A stretch of DNA of 64,000 nucleotides from Terasakiella sp. SH-1 (GTDB taxonomy: Bacteria > Pseudomonadota > Alphaproteobacteria > Rhodospirillales > Terasakiellaceae): the NCBI RefSeq assembly GCF_004564135.1, contig NZ_CP038255.1, positions 466,501 to 530,500 of the forward strand. The letters run 5' to 3'. How positions within the stretch are numbered: position 1 is the stretch's first letter; every line of letters starts with the position of its first letter. The translations under genes were made by a program, and so were the position numbers. Below the pieces are notes generated by a model. It made no database searches, had not been told where the DNA came from, and worked only from the letters and a program-made list of their open reading frames with translations. Shown in pieces: positions 1-9,780 of this stretch.

Positions 1-1
1 A

Positions 2-1297
2 AATTATGGCGTGTTTGATGAAATACGGATTTTCAACAAGGGGCGCGAAAGCAATCTGGTCCAGGTGAAAGACCACAAAGTCGGTGTGATGATTTGCGAA
101 GATATGTGGTTTGAAGATGTCTGTGCTGATTTGAAATTTGAAGGTGCCGAATTGCTGGTGGTGATGAATGGATCACCTTTTGAGGCCGATAAGCCCTCCT
201 TGCGCTATGATCTTGCGCATGAGCGTGTCCATGAAGCAGGTGTCCCACTTGTTTATGTCAATCAGATTGGCGGGCAGGATGAACTGGTCTTTGATGGCGG
301 CTCTTTTGTCATGGCAAAAGATGGGGAACGGGTGTGCCAGATGGCCCATTGGGCGGAAGATTTCAGCCTTGTCACCATTACCAATGACGGGGTAATTCAG
401 GGGCCGCAAGGCAAGGATAGTGAAGGGCTGGAAGCGATCTATCAGGCGATGGTTTTGGGCTTGCGCGATTATGTGAATAAAAACGGTTTCCCCGGTGTGG
501 TGCTGGGCTTGTCCGGTGGTATTGACAGTGCCCTGTCTGCCGCCGTTGCTGTGGATGCACTGGGCGCAGATCGCGTTAAATGCGTGATGATGCCGTCACC
601 TTATACGTCCCAAGACAGCTTGGATGATGCGCGTGATTGTGCCGAATTTTTGGGTGTGGACTATGACAGTGTGTCGATCGCCCCGGTGATGGGGGCCTAT
701 GATACCATGTTGTCCCCGTTGTTTGCGGGCTGCGATAAAGATATCACCGAAGAAAATATCCAGTCGCGCAGCCGGGGCCTGTTGCTCATGGCCTTGTCCA
801 ACAAGTTTGGTCACATGTTGCTGACCACAGGCAATAAATCGGAAATGTCTGTGGGCTATGCCACCATTTATGGCGACATGTGTGGTGGCTATTCCGTTTT
901 AAAAGATGTTTATAAAATGACAGTCTTTGCGCTGAGTGCCTGGCGCAATGACCATAAACCTGAGGGTTGTTTGGGACCAGACGGGCGCGTGATGCCTGAT
1001 AATGTAATCTCCAAACCGCCTTCGGCTGAACTTCGCCCTGATCAAAAGGATGAAGACAGCCTTCCGCCATACGAAATTCTTGACGACATACTGGAATGTT
1101 TGGTCGAGAAAGAGTATTCCCTTGATGATGTTGTGGCCTGTGGTCATGACGCTGATGTGGTGCGTCGCATCTGGAAACTGCTGGACCGCGCAGAATATAA
1201 GCGCCGTCAAGCCCCCCCAGGTGTGAAAATCACCTCACGTGCCTTTGGCCGTGATCGCCGCTATCCCCTTACCAATGGTTTTACGAGTCTGATATGA
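2..1297 (+). CDS. nadE: glutamine-dependent NAD+ synthetase (5' end outside window)
   Basis: Makes NAD+ from deamido-NAD+ with glutamine-derived ammonia in the cytoplasm. The reading frame is open from base 2 (residues NYGVFDE, typical of the nitrilase-type glutaminase half), so the true start lies left of the window. The first ~140 visible residues are the end of the glutaminase domain. The synthetase domain follows, with the pyrophosphatase P-loop LGLSGGIDSALS and the TTGNKSEMSVGYATIYGDM segment. The gene ends in ATGA, overlapping the gltX start by 4 bases, so translational coupling is likely. Confidence 0.95.
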   Translation, partial: NYGVFDEIRIFNKGRESNLVQVKDHKVGVMICEDMWFEDVCADLKFEGAELLVVMNGSPFEADKPSLRYDLAHERVHEAGVPLVYVNQIGGQDELVFDGGSFVMAKDGERVCQMAHWAEDFSLVTITNDGVIQGPQGKDSEGLEAIYQAMVLGLRDYVNKNGFPGVVLGLSGGIDSALSAAVAVDALGADRVKCVMMPSPYTSQDSLDDARDCAEFLGVDYDSVSIAPVMGAYDTMLSPLFAGCDKDITEENIQSRSRGLLLMALSNKFGHMLLTTGNKSEMSVGYATIYGDMCGGYSVLKDVYKMTVFALSAWRNDHKPEGCLGPDGRVMPDNVISKPPSAELRPDQKDEDSLPPYEILDDILECLVEKEYSLDDVVACGHDADVVRRIWKLLDRAEYKRRQAPPGVKITSRAFGRDRRYPLTNGFTSLI

Positions 1298-2628
1298 CCT
1301 TTAAAGTACGTTTTGCACCTTCACCAACTGGCATGATGCATATCGGCAATGCCCGTATGGCTTTGATCAACTATCTTTACGCTAAAAAAGAAGGCGGGAC
1401 ATTCCTGCTGCGCGTGGATGATACCGATCAGGAACGTTCCAAGCCTGAATATGAAAAGGCGATCAAGGATGCCATGAACTGGCTCGGCCTGAGCTGGGAC
1501 GAAGAAGAACGCCAGTCTGAACGGATGGATCGTTATGAAGAAGTTTTTGAAGACCTGAAATCCAAAGGTCTGGTCTATGACTGTTATGAAACGCCGGAAG
1601 AACTGGAATATATGCGCAAGCGTCTGCGCAGCCGTGGCAAGCCGCCGATCTATGACCGTTCTGCACTGGAATTGACTGAGGAAGCCAAAGATAAGCTGAA
1701 GGCCGAAGGTCGTCAGGCCCACTGGCGTTTCAAACTGCCGGATGGGGATATCCAATGGACTGATCTGGTTCAGGGTGAAAAGACATTTAAGTCTGAAAAC
1801 CTGGCGGACCCGGTGATCCGTCGCGCCGATGGTACCTTCCTTTACATGATGCCGTCTGCCATTGATGATATTGATCTGGCCGTGACCCATGTTTTGCGCG
1901 GTGAAGACCATGTATCGAATACTGCGGTGCAAATTGCCATGTTCAAGGTGTTGAATGATGGCAACTTCCCGGCCTTTGCTCACTTGCCGCTTCTGTCGGG
2001 CACAGAGGGTGAAAAACTGTCCAAACGTAAAGGCTCCATGTCTTTGGCGGAAATGCAGGAAGACGGCTTGGAAGCCATGTCTGTGACCAGCTTGCTGGCA
2101 CATTTGGGCACCTCTGAAAATATCGAAGCGGTTGATAATATGGAGGCACTGGTCGCCTCTTTTGATATCGGCAGCTTTGGTCGCGGGACGCCGAAATTTG
2201 ATTTTAAAGAGCTGGAGCGCCTGAACGCGAAACTGATCCACGATATGGATTGGGCAACCGCCTCTGCCCGTCTTGATCTGGAAGGCGCGGACGAAGCGTT
2301 CTGGGAAGCGGTGCGCCCGAACCTGTCACGTGTCAAAGATGCGGCTGATTGGGCAGCGATTGTCTTTGGTCAGGTGGAACCGAAAATCGAAGATGCGGAT
2401 TTTACGGCCAAAGCCATGGCTGTTCTGCCGGAAGGCGACTGGGATGATACCACATGGAAGACTTGGACCAATGCGGTGAAAGAAGCAACAGGGGCCAAGG
2501 GTAAAGGCTTGTTCATGCCGTTGCGCCAAGCCCTGACGGGCATGGACCATGGGCCGGAACTGGGCGTTTTGCTGCCCTTGCTGGGCCGTGAAAAGGTTGA
2601 AGCGCGCCTTAAGGGTGAAACTGCTTAA
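1294..2628 (+). CDS. gltX: glutamate--tRNA ligase
   Basis: Class I aminoacyl-tRNA synthetase that charges tRNA-Glu. The protein has 444 residues, at the short end for the family. The HIGH-type motif is HIGN (residues 16-19) in APSPTGMMHIGNAR, and the second signature is KLSKR (241-245). Alphaproteobacteria often carry two GltX paralogs, one charging tRNA-Glu and the other tRNA-Gln before amidation. Sequence reading alone does not say which this is. It follows nadE with a 4-base overlap and ends at a hairpin terminator. Confidence 0.95.
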   Translation: MTFKVRFAPSPTGMMHIGNARMALINYLYAKKEGGTFLLRVDDTDQERSKPEYEKAIKDAMNWLGLSWDEEERQSERMDRYEEVFEDLKSKGLVYDCYETPEELEYMRKRLRSRGKPPIYDRSALELTEEAKDKLKAEGRQAHWRFKLPDGDIQWTDLVQGEKTFKSENLADPVIRRADGTFLYMMPSAIDDIDLAVTHVLRGEDHVSNTAVQIAMFKVLNDGNFPAFAHLPLLSGTEGEKLSKRKGSMSLAEMQEDGLEAMSVTSLLAHLGTSENIEAVDNMEALVASFDIGSFGRGTPKFDFKELERLNAKLIHDMDWATASARLDLEGADEAFWEAVRPNLSRVKDAADWAAIVFGQVEPKIEDADFTAKAMAVLPEGDWDDTTWKTWTNAVKEATGAKGKGLFMPLRQALTGMDHGPELGVLLPLLGREKVEARLKGETA

Positions 2629-2638
2629 TAAATCACGT

Positions 2639-2698
2639 CGCCCTCGCGTATGCGGGGGCCTTTTTTGAAAGAGATCCCCGCGTTCGCGAGGATGACGA
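2639..2698. repeat. dispersed intergenic palindrome, double copy
   Basis: Two facing palindromic units lie between gltX and cysS: GCCCTCGCGTATGCGGGGGC on the left, and a right unit beginning GATCCCCGCGTTCGCGAGG. Related units occur near 13.4, 16.9, 24.6, 41.6 and 53.5 kb. The right unit translates as EIPAFARMT in the cysS frame, which resembles the PAFAGMT-type repeat reading seen in many alphaproteobacterial annotations. The left hairpin doubles as a terminator. Confidence 0.7.
2640..2666 (+). terminator. rho-independent terminator after gltX
   Basis: The 8-bp stem GCCCTCGC/GCGGGGGC (one G-U pair) with loop GTAT is followed by one C and six T. It is formed by the left unit of the dispersed repeat, so the repeat serves as the terminator of nadE-gltX. 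Confidence 0.7.
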
Positions 2699-2712
2699 TT
2701 AAGGTATTGATA

Positions 2713-4080
2713 ATGACATTACACATCTACAACACACTGACCCGTACAAAAGAAGAGTTTAAGCCGATTAATCCTGAGGCTGTCGGCATGTATGTCTGTG
2801 GGCCAACTGTTTATGATTTTGCCCATATCGGTAATGCCCGTCCGGTGATTGTGTTTGATGTGCTCTATCGTTTGCTCAAGACCATCTATCCCAAGGTGAC
2901 ATACGTGCGCAACATCACGGATGTGGATGACAAGATCAATGCCAAGGCAAAAGAAACGGGTGAAGATATCCGCACCATTACGGAGCGCACAGCAGCCATG
3001 TTCCATCAGGATATGGCTGCGCTCAATGCAGGGAACCCGGATATTGAGCCGCGTGCCACCGAACATATCGCGGAAATGATCGAGATGATTGAGCGTTTGA
3101 TCGAAAACGGTAATGCCTATGCCGCAGATGGTCATGTGCTGTTTCATGTACCGAGTATGGCGCAATATGGGGCACTGTCTGGTCGTAACATGGAAGATAT
3201 GATTGCCGGTGCCCGCGTTGAAGTGGCCTCTTATAAAAAAGACCCGGCGGACTTTGTTCTGTGGAAACCGTCAGAAGATGATATTCCGGGCTGGGATAGC
3301 CCGTGGGGGCGTGGTCGTCCAGGCTGGCATATTGAATGTTCTGCCATGAGCCGTAAATATCTGGGGGATACCTTTGATATTCATGGTGGTGGGCATGACC
3401 TGATTTTCCCACATCACGAAAATGAAATTGCCCAAAGCTGCTGTGCCAACAAGACTGAAAAAATTGCCAATTACTGGATGCACAACGGCCATTTGATGGT
3501 TGAAGGTGAGAAAATGTCCAAGTCCTTGGGCAATTTCTTTACGGTGCATGACCTGTTGGAAGACGTTCCCGGTGAGGCCCTGCGTTTTTACATGTTGTCG
3601 GCGCAATATCGCTCCCCCTTTGATTTTACCAAGGAAGGGGTGAATGAAGCGAAATTGACTCTGGATCGTTTCTATACAGCCTTGCGCCAGACAGAAGGGG
3701 TAGAAGCCGCTGAAGTCGAAGCCCCGGCAAATTTCCTTGCGGCTTTGAAAGATGACCTGAACACCCCGCTGGCGATTTCGATTCTCCATGAATTGTTGAG
3801 TGCGCTGAACAAGAATGCTACAGCTGAGAATAAGGGGAAGCTGATGGCCGCTGCCCAAATTCTTGGTGTTTTACAACAGGATGTGGATAGCTGGTTGAAG
3901 GGGGGCACACAAAATGCCTCTGGCCTTGATGAAGCTGAAATTGAGCGTATGATTGTTGAACGCCAGGAAGCAAAGGCCAATAAAGACTTTGCAACAGCAG
4001 ACCAAATTCGAGACGAACTGGATGCCCAGGGTATTGTCTTGGAAGATGGCGCCGGTGGAACCAACTGGAAACGCAAGTAG
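2713..4080 (+). CDS. cysS: cysteine--tRNA ligase
   Basis: Class I synthetase charging tRNA-Cys, 455 residues. It has the N-terminal zinc cysteine C29 in YVCGPTVYD, the HIGH-type motif HIGN (38-41), the WHIECS zinc segment, and KMSKS in [10 protein letters not shown]. The open frame runs upstream to 2650, but those 21 residues come from the dispersed repeat. The ATG at 2713 starts the conserved [10 protein letters not shown], so I place the start there. A periplasmic binding protein gene follows 17 bases downstream. Confidence 0.95.
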   Translation: MTLHIYNTLTRTKEEFKPINPEAVGMYVCGPTVYDFAHIGNARPVIVFDVLYRLLKTIYPKVTYVRNITDVDDKINAKAKETGEDIRTITERTAAMFHQDMAALNAGNPDIEPRATEHIAEMIEMIERLIENGNAYAADGHVLFHVPSMAQYGALSGRNMEDMIAGARVEVASYKKDPADFVLWKPSEDDIPGWDSPWGRGRPGWHIECSAMSRKYLGDTFDIHGGGHDLIFPHHENEIAQSCCANKTEKIANYWMHNGHLMVEGEKMSKSLGNFFTVHDLLEDVPGEALRFYMLSAQYRSPFDFTKEGVNEAKLTLDRFYTALRQTEGVEAAEVEAPANFLAALKDDLNTPLAISILHELLSALNKNATAENKGKLMAAAQILGVLQQDVDSWLKGGTQNASGLDEAEIERMIVERQEAKANKDFATADQIRDELDAQGIVLEDGAGGTNWKRK

Positions 4081-4097
4081 GACGAAAGGAAAGGTCG

Positions 4098-4862
4098 ATG
4101 AGGATGAAGCCCTATAGTCTGCTTCTTTTGATCGGTCTTTTGTGTTCTTTTACATCCTCTCTTTATGCGCAAACCCTGTCTATCGGTGTGGGCCTGTCCA
4201 AGCCCCCTTATGTGATTCAGGACTTAAATGCGGGCATGGAATATGAGGTTATTCAGCGCTCACTTGAAATTGCGGGCTATAAGATGCAACCCAAATATAT
4301 GCCGTTGAAACGCATTACATATGCATTAAATGGCGGGGCACTGGATGGGGGCATGCATATGCGTTCCCATATGAAGGTCGATGGTTTTTTCTCTGCTGAG
4401 GTCATGACCTATCGCAACTATGGCGTTACCTTGAAGTCTTCTGCTTTAAAAATTACGGATATTGGCGATTTACGCCACCATAGCGTGGTGGCCTTCCAAA
4501 ATGCCCATAAGGTGTTGGGAAAAGCCTTTCATAGTGCCGTAAAGGCAAATAAACAATATAGCGAACTGGCCAATCAGGAATTGCAGGTTCGACTGTTGGC
4601 TGCTGGTCGTAAGCAGGTCGTGGTCTCTGATTTTCGGATTTTCTTACATTTTAAAAAGAAGGTGGAAGCGGAACTCGGGCGGAAAATCGAGGTCCAGTTT
4701 CATGAACTTTTCCCCCCCTCATCTTATCGGGTGGCCTTTCGTCGCAAAGATATTCGAGACCGTTTTGATCAGGCACTGGCGTCTTTAAGGCAATCGGGTG
4801 AATATGAGAAAATTCTAGCAAAATATATTTCCCCGGATGATCTTGCGGGATTGACCCGATAA
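4098..4862 (+). CDS. orphan periplasmic substrate-binding protein (SBP_bac_3-like)
   Basis: 254 residues with a signal peptide (MRMKPYSLLLLIGLLC...LYAQ, cleavage probably near residue 24). A family 3 solute-binding fold follows: SKPPYVIQDLNAGMEYEVIQ, and near the end LRQSGEYEKILAKY, the usual last helix of this family. There is no permease or ATPase gene beside it, so it may serve a transporter encoded elsewhere or act as a sensory ligand-binding protein. The start has a clear AAGGAAAGG ribosome site. The ligand cannot be read from sequence. Confidence 0.75.
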   Translation: MRMKPYSLLLLIGLLCSFTSSLYAQTLSIGVGLSKPPYVIQDLNAGMEYEVIQRSLEIAGYKMQPKYMPLKRITYALNGGALDGGMHMRSHMKVDGFFSAEVMTYRNYGVTLKSSALKITDIGDLRHHSVVAFQNAHKVLGKAFHSAVKANKQYSELANQELQVRLLAAGRKQVVVSDFRIFLHFKKKVEAELGRKIEVQFHELFPPSSYRVAFRRKDIRDRFDQALASLRQSGEYEKILAKYISPDDLAGLTR

Positions 4863-4906
4863 GAAAATCACATATTTCTCGAAAAATATGGTCTAAACCT
4901 TTTATA

Positions 4907-6472
4907 GTGATAACAGGCTTCAATTTGTTGGGGGTTCTGGTGGGGTATCTTCGTTTTATTTGTCTGGTATGTGCGCTGGGTGTTGTCTTCCCTGCGTTTG
5001 AGAGTATGGCCCAACAAAATACGGATGCGTTTCATGCGGATAAACCATGGCGCAAAAAGCCGGACGAGAAGAAAAAGAAAGCGAAGAAAAAAGCATCAGA
5101 CCTTAAAAAATTCAAGACAATGGCCCGTGATTTATTGGGACGTCCTCATTGGAGTGAGAGATTTCTTAATCTGTTGGATCAAGAGGCCCCTAAAATTGCA
5201 GTTCATCCCTTTAAGGAAGATGAGTTACCGATTTCGTTGGAAGAGGCTCAAATCTATGTCGATGGCTTTACCCGTGCCTTGGTTAAACAGGCCGGGGACC
5301 GTTATGCGATTGTAGGGCGCAAGGAATTGGGGGCGGTGATCCATGATATCAATGAAATGGGGACGCGCAGTGACAGTATTAACCCGCTGGGGGATTTGAT
5401 CAGCCGTGCCCGTTCTGATTTGTTGGCGGTGGGGGAACTCAGCCTGAAAGGGGAGAAAATTATCCTGTCTTACAAGCTGGTGGAAACAGAAACCGGGCGT
5501 ATTGTTTCAGCCAGTCAAAAATCATTTAAACGTAAGGCGGGGGAAATCCAAGAAGCAGGTGGGCTGTCATTAAACGGGGCCGCGCAAAAAGCAGCGTCCG
5601 TTCTCATGCGCGATGTGGTGAACCCCCGTAAAATCATGGTGCAAGGATTACGCTATCAGACCAGTGGGGTGCATACTTCCTTTGGGCGTTATTTTATGGG
5701 GACGCTGGGCGATGCGTTTCGCAGGCAAGGGGCAAGTGGGCCGCGCAATATCAATGACTTTGATATCAGTGAGTTTGTTGTGGAAGAAGAGCAATTTCGC
5801 GGTTTAAAGCTCGCCAGTGGCAGTGTGGAAAGCCACCGTCTGGAGCGACATAAACGTGATTATGTTCTTAAAGGAACGTATTGGGTCTTTGATCAATGGG
5901 TTGAGGTTCGCCTGACGTTGATCGGGCAGGGCGGGACGTCTGTTTCCTGGCGGGGGCGTGTGATTAAAAGTGAAATTCCGGCCAATCTCGATTTGATCCC
6001 ACCTCCTGCGCCCATTGAGGAAGAGGCCCGCAAGCCGATTGGGCCGATGAACCTGTATTTATCCAGTAACAAGGGGGAGAATCCGCTTTTCAAGGTCGGC
6101 CAGAAAATGGTGCTGGCCTTAAGAGTGGATCAGGATGCCTATGTCAGCTGTTATTATTTGCAGGCAGATCATCAGATTTTCAGAATTTTTCCCAATCCAT
6201 TTGTGACGTCCCACAAAATGAATGGTGGCTTTACACAGAAAATTCCAGCAGCAGGCATGCCGTTTTCGTTTGAATTTACACCTCCGACAGGGGTTGAGGC
6301 GGTGAAATGTTTTGCGCTGGACCGCGATGCGTTGCTCGAGGTTGGTCGGCAAATAGGAAAGGCTGCGTTCGAACCTTTATCCCTGACAACAGAAAGGGAA
6401 TTAACCAAGGTCTATCGCAGCCTTCCAAATGTGGCGTTAAGCGAGGCATCGCTTATTGTGACGGTCCAGTAA
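4907..6472 (+). CDS. exported CsgG-like/DUF4384 protein
   Basis: About 510-521 residues. After an export signal (LRFICLVCALGVVFPAFESMAQ) comes a Lys-rich stretch (residues ~45-70). Next is a CsgG/FlgO-like part (IAVHPFKEDELPISLEEAQIYVDGFTRAL...), which in related proteins sits in the periplasm or outer membrane. The last ~150 residues contain FKVGQKMVLALRVDQDAYVSCYYLQ, typical of DUF4384. The start is uncertain: GTG at 4907 gives the full length, while GTG at 4940 sits behind a G-rich stretch and begins nearer the signal peptide. It ends one base from the convergent apt gene. Function unknown; an envelope role is inferred. Confidence 0.65.
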   Translation: MITGFNLLGVLVGYLRFICLVCALGVVFPAFESMAQQNTDAFHADKPWRKKPDEKKKKAKKKASDLKKFKTMARDLLGRPHWSERFLNLLDQEAPKIAVHPFKEDELPISLEEAQIYVDGFTRALVKQAGDRYAIVGRKELGAVIHDINEMGTRSDSINPLGDLISRARSDLLAVGELSLKGEKIILSYKLVETETGRIVSASQKSFKRKAGEIQEAGGLSLNGAAQKAASVLMRDVVNPRKIMVQGLRYQTSGVHTSFGRYFMGTLGDAFRRQGASGPRNINDFDISEFVVEEEQFRGLKLASGSVESHRLERHKRDYVLKGTYWVFDQWVEVRLTLIGQGGTSVSWRGRVIKSEIPANLDLIPPPAPIEEEARKPIGPMNLYLSSNKGENPLFKVGQKMVLALRVDQDAYVSCYYLQADHQIFRIFPNPFVTSHKMNGGFTQKIPAAGMPFSFEFTPPTGVEAVKCFALDRDALLEVGRQIGKAAFEPLSLTTERELTKVYRSLPNVALSEASLIVTVQ

Positions 6473-6473
6473 T

Positions 6474-6992
6474 CTAGTCGTCGTAAGACACCAAGGCATC
6501 AAAGGGCACACCATTAAGGCGCTCACGTCCATTGAGGAACGTCAGTTCAATCATGCTGGCCGTACCGACCACTTCGGCTCCGGCATCTTTAAACAGCTTA
6601 ATCGCTGCTTCCATAGTGCCACCTGTGGCGAGAAGATCGTCCAGAATAACAACGCGCTGGCCCGGTTTTACACAGTCGACCTGAATTTCAATGGTGTTGG
6701 AACCATATTCCAGATCGTAATCATATGTGATGGTTTTACCGGGCAGTTTGCCTTTTTTACGAACCATGGTAAAGCCAAGGCCGAGCTTAAGGGCAAGCGG
6801 TGCTGCGACCAAAAAACCACGGGCATCAAGGCCAGCTAGAATATCGGGCTGATGGCGACTGACAATTTTCGCCATACGCCCCATGGCAACCTGCCAGGCA
6901 TCAGGATGTGCCAGCAGGGTGGAAATATCATAAAATAAAATGCCCGGTTTCGGAAAATCAGGAATACCGCGAATATGGTCTTTCAGGTCCAT
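6474..6992 (-). CDS. apt: adenine phosphoribosyltransferase
   Basis: Purine salvage enzyme: adenine plus PRPP gives AMP. 172 residues from the ATG at 6992 ([23 protein letters not shown]), matching the family's usual length. The open frame extends to 7307 but the extra residues look non-coding. The PRPP-binding motif is [14 protein letters not shown], and [10 protein letters not shown] is the other conserved segment. Transcribed away from the TAXI protein gene and convergent with the DUF4384 gene. Confidence 0.95.
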   Translation of the reverse strand: MDLKDHIRGIPDFPKPGILFYDISTLLAHPDAWQVAMGRMAKIVSRHQPDILAGLDARGFLVAAPLALKLGLGFTMVRKKGKLPGKTITYDYDLEYGSNTIEIQVDCVKPGQRVVILDDLLATGGTMEAAIKLFKDAGAEVVGTASMIELTFLNGRERLNGVPFDALVSYDD

Positions 6993-7061
6993 GTCTGCCC
7001 CCAGTTTATAGTGAATGGCCCCATCATAGTCAGGGAGGCAAACGGTGTCATTCAAAAAACT

Positions 7062-7090
7062 TTGGTCAAAACCGGGGATGTGCCTATACT
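7062..7090 (+). promoter_or_regulatory. predicted sigma-70 promoter for the TAXI protein gene
   Basis: TTGGTC (7062-7067) and TATACT (7085-7090) are separated by 17 bases, ahead of the gene starting at 7128. It lies in the apt upstream region, so the two genes diverge. Confidence 0.55.
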
Positions 7091-7127
7091 GCCTTGTTAT
7101 GGTTATGTTGAGAAAAGGAAGAAAGTC

Positions 7128-8105
7128 GTGATCTATCGTCCCGTTGTTTTGGGTTTTTCTGCCTTTCTTCTGGCAATGACTTTTGTGAGTTTCTCTGTGC
7201 AGGCCAGCCAGATGTTTATTACCATTGGGACGGCTGGTGTAACCGGGGTGTATTATCCGACAGGTGGGGCCATTTGCCGTTTGGTGAATAAAGGGCGCAA
7301 AGAGCATGGTATTCGTTGTTCTGTGGAATCAACGGATGGTTCAGCACATAACATTACCTCTATTCGTGAAAATGACCTGAACTTTGGGGTGGCACAATCA
7401 GATGTGCAGGCCGCAGCTTGGCTAGGGACCCATTCCTTTGAAAAAGCAGGGAAATATAAAGACCTGCGTGCTGTCTTTTCTGTCCATGGAGAGCCCTTGC
7501 AGTTGGTGGTACGCAAGGATGCGGGCATTGACCGGTTTGAAGATGTTAAAGGCAAGCGGGTGAATTTAGGCAATCCGGATTCAGGCCAACGTGAAACCAT
7601 GATGCGTATACTGGGGCATTTGGGATGGTCGAAAAAAGATTTCTCTTATGTTGGCGGGTTGAAATCGGCGGAACAGTCCAAGGCGTTGTGTAATAATCAG
7701 CTGGATGCGGTGTTTTTTACAGCAGGTATTCCAAACGGATCGGTGAAAGAGGCTACGACATCGTGTGAGACAAAACTGATTTCATTGACTGGGCCATGGG
7801 TTGATGGCTTTTTGAAAAAATATCCGCAATATTCCAAAGCGGTGATCCCGGCGCGAACGTATCGTGGAACAGATGTTGATATTCAGACATTTGGGCCAAA
7901 GGCAACGGTGGTGTCTTCAACCGATACCGATGATGAAGTCGTGTATCAGATTGTCCGTTCGGTTATGGAAAATTTCACGTCTTTCAAGCGGTTGCACCCG
8001 GCTTTCAAGAATGTAGAGAAATCAAAAATGATCAAAGATGGTTTGTCCGCCCCGTTGCATAAAGGAGCCTTGCGCTATTACAAGGAAGCCGGGTTAATCA
8101 AATAA
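7128..8105 (+). CDS. TAXI-family TRAP solute-binding protein
   Basis: Periplasmic binding protein of the TAXI type, 325 residues. I use the GTG at 7128 because it has an AGGAAG ribosome site and begins a clean signal peptide ([16 protein letters not shown]...VQA); the frame stays open to 6975. The mature part starts with [25 protein letters not shown], the TAXI signature, then [16 protein letters not shown] proteins normally deliver ligand (often glutamate or other carboxylates) to a fused TRAP permease. None is encoded here, so the partner must be elsewhere or absent. Confidence 0.85.
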   Translation: MIYRPVVLGFSAFLLAMTFVSFSVQASQMFITIGTAGVTGVYYPTGGAICRLVNKGRKEHGIRCSVESTDGSAHNITSIRENDLNFGVAQSDVQAAAWLGTHSFEKAGKYKDLRAVFSVHGEPLQLVVRKDAGIDRFEDVKGKRVNLGNPDSGQRETMMRILGHLGWSKKDFSYVGGLKSAEQSKALCNNQLDAVFFTAGIPNGSVKEATTSCETKLISLTGPWVDGFLKKYPQYSKAVIPARTYRGTDVDIQTFGPKATVVSSTDTDDEVVYQIVRSVMENFTSFKRLHPAFKNVEKSKMIKDGLSAPLHKGALRYYKEAGLIK

Positions 8106-8109
8106 TCCG

Positions 8110-9660
8110 CTATTTTTTGATGCGTTCAATCGGCAGATTAAAGGGTGGGCGCAGTTTATCCGTGACTTTGGCAAGAGCCTTGCCACAAATAAGGTCACTT
8201 CCCAAATCAATCATGTGAGCGAGCTGCTCACGGCTTTTAAGCCCAAAGGTATAAAGCTTTTGGCCCTGTTGGTTTGCCTGTGTTCGCAATCGAGTGATTG
8301 TTTCTTCTGAGATCGCCTGATCGGGACGCGATTGTTTTAAATCAACCCCAATCCAGTCAATGCCCTTGAGCGTGAGTTCCTGTTTATGGTGCCCTAAAAA
8401 GGCCAGCGCCAAGATCTGTTTTTTCAATTTGATCAGAACGGCCTGTAAGGATTTGTTGTTCCATTTCCCATCATCAATGATTTCTAAAATAAGGTAGCCT
8501 TTGCGCAGATTATCGGTGAAACGTGTTAATGTTTCCAAAAAGACCGCCAGATTTTCACCTCTGAGGGAGGAAGAATGAACCGGGACGAAAACAGGGGTCT
8601 GCACCCGTTTGCTGATCATCGGGAACAGGCTTTTGGCTGTTTCCTGTAAAACACGCAGGTCAATTTTCAGGCGGTCTTGGGTAGAGCTGTAGCCGGAATA
8701 GGCGCTTAACCCTTCGATTTTACGCTGGTCTGCGGCGACATAACATAAGGTCGCACGATAGATATGCAGGCTTTGTTTCTTTTTGTCCCAACAGGGTTGG
8801 TAATTAAAAAGATATTGGGGTTTTTGCAGGGTGATATCAACATTAGGTTTAGCTGCCTGATTTTCTTGTGCGATGGCCTGCCAGTTTGGGTCTCGTGGGC
8901 GTGCTTCACAGCCTTCTACCTGCTGTTTTTGCCAGTCCGGGTCAGCCCCACATAAGTTATCTAAATTCTGTTGTTCCCAGTTTGTATTGACCTCGGCATT
9001 TTCAAGCTGTTGTTTTTCCCAATCTGTTTTGGCTTCTTCATGTTCCCACTTTTTCTTTTGCCAGGCGAGCTTTTCAGCATCTTCATCATCCTGACCAGGA
9101 TCAATTTTTTTACCGTCTTCATCGTGGACGCCTTTACCGGCGGTAATACCGTCACGCCCAGCGGCTTCCAACAGTTCGATATCAAGAGTGCCGTCTTCGT
9201 TAAAGGCATCGGCGAGATCCACATCGGCAACACGAACCAAGGGGCGGCGCGAGCCATCAAAGCGTTCACCGATGATCTTGAAACCGATTTCTTCTGCAAT
9301 CTCAAAGGATCGCGCTTGGGCTTCGACTTCTGAAAGTTTGGGAAACAGCATGACATAGATTTCTTTACTGCGATGTTCCCAGCGGTTGCCGGGGCCAATT
9401 CTGTCACGCAAGACCCCTTCGGTCAGCATAAAGATTTTATCTTCACGGGCATCCCAGGTATCGCCAAGAACCTTATGAAATTCCGTTAAACTGAGAATAT
9501 GAAGTTTACCCAGGTCTTCCGTTTCTTCCTGATTGGCAAAGTCTTCGATGCTGACGGAGATGTCTTCAGACAGAAAACCATCGTCTTCAATACGGACAAG
9601 TGAGCGCTGGTTGCCTTTCCCCGTTATTAATCGTTTTGCTTTTTTCACCCACTTGAACAC
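8110..9660 (-). CDS. degenerate GGDEF/EAL-type protein with Trp-rich repeat insert
   Basis: 516 residues, GTG start. Residues ~50-135 resemble a GGDEF domain without the GGDEF motif (RSKEIYVMLFPKLSEVEAQARSFEIAEEI). Residues ~290-505 resemble an EAL domain without the EAL catalytic residues (PVFVPVHSSSLRGENLAVFLETL, GIDWIGVDLKQ). Between them (200-263) is a hydrophilic insert of repeats built on WEKQQLENAE / WEQQNLDN / WQKQQVEGCE. Without catalytic residues it is unlikely to make or cleave cyclic-di-GMP and more likely acts as a scaffold or sensor; that is inference. It converges on the TAXI gene with a 4-base gap. Confidence 0.6.
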   Translation of the reverse strand: MFKWVKKAKRLITGKGNQRSLVRIEDDGFLSEDISVSIEDFANQEETEDLGKLHILSLTEFHKVLGDTWDAREDKIFMLTEGVLRDRIGPGNRWEHRSKEIYVMLFPKLSEVEAQARSFEIAEEIGFKIIGERFDGSRRPLVRVADVDLADAFNEDGTLDIELLEAAGRDGITAGKGVHDEDGKKIDPGQDDEDAEKLAWQKKKWEHEEAKTDWEKQQLENAEVNTNWEQQNLDNLCGADPDWQKQQVEGCEARPRDPNWQAIAQENQAAKPNVDITLQKPQYLFNYQPCWDKKKQSLHIYRATLCYVAADQRKIEGLSAYSGYSSTQDRLKIDLRVLQETAKSLFPMISKRVQTPVFVPVHSSSLRGENLAVFLETLTRFTDNLRKGYLILEIIDDGKWNNKSLQAVLIKLKKQILALAFLGHHKQELTLKGIDWIGVDLKQSRPDQAISEETITRLRTQANQQGQKLYTFGLKSREQLAHMIDLGSDLICGKALAKVTDKLRPPFNLPIERIKK

Positions 9661-9722
9661 GAATTTTCTACCTTATAAATGCGCTTCTTTCCTGTTTGTT
9701 TAGCAGGTTGTTTAGAACAGGA

Positions 9723-9757
9723 AAAGAGCGAAGACGGATAAGCAGTCCTCGCTCTTT
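9723..9757 (-). terminator. terminator of the P460-like gene
   Basis: Inverted repeat AAAGAGCGAAGAC / GTCCTCGCTCTTT (13-base arms, one mismatch) with a 9-base loop. On the minus strand it is followed by TTTTCC, just downstream of the gene ending at 9781. Confidence 0.6.
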
Positions 9758-9780
9758 GTAGATTTTCATTCAATCTGAAG

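Noticed and set aside
1321-2241. 306-codon open frame antisense to gltX
   Set aside because: It mirrors a highly conserved gene, has no recognisable protein family, and its residues are what the reverse of gltX codons gives.
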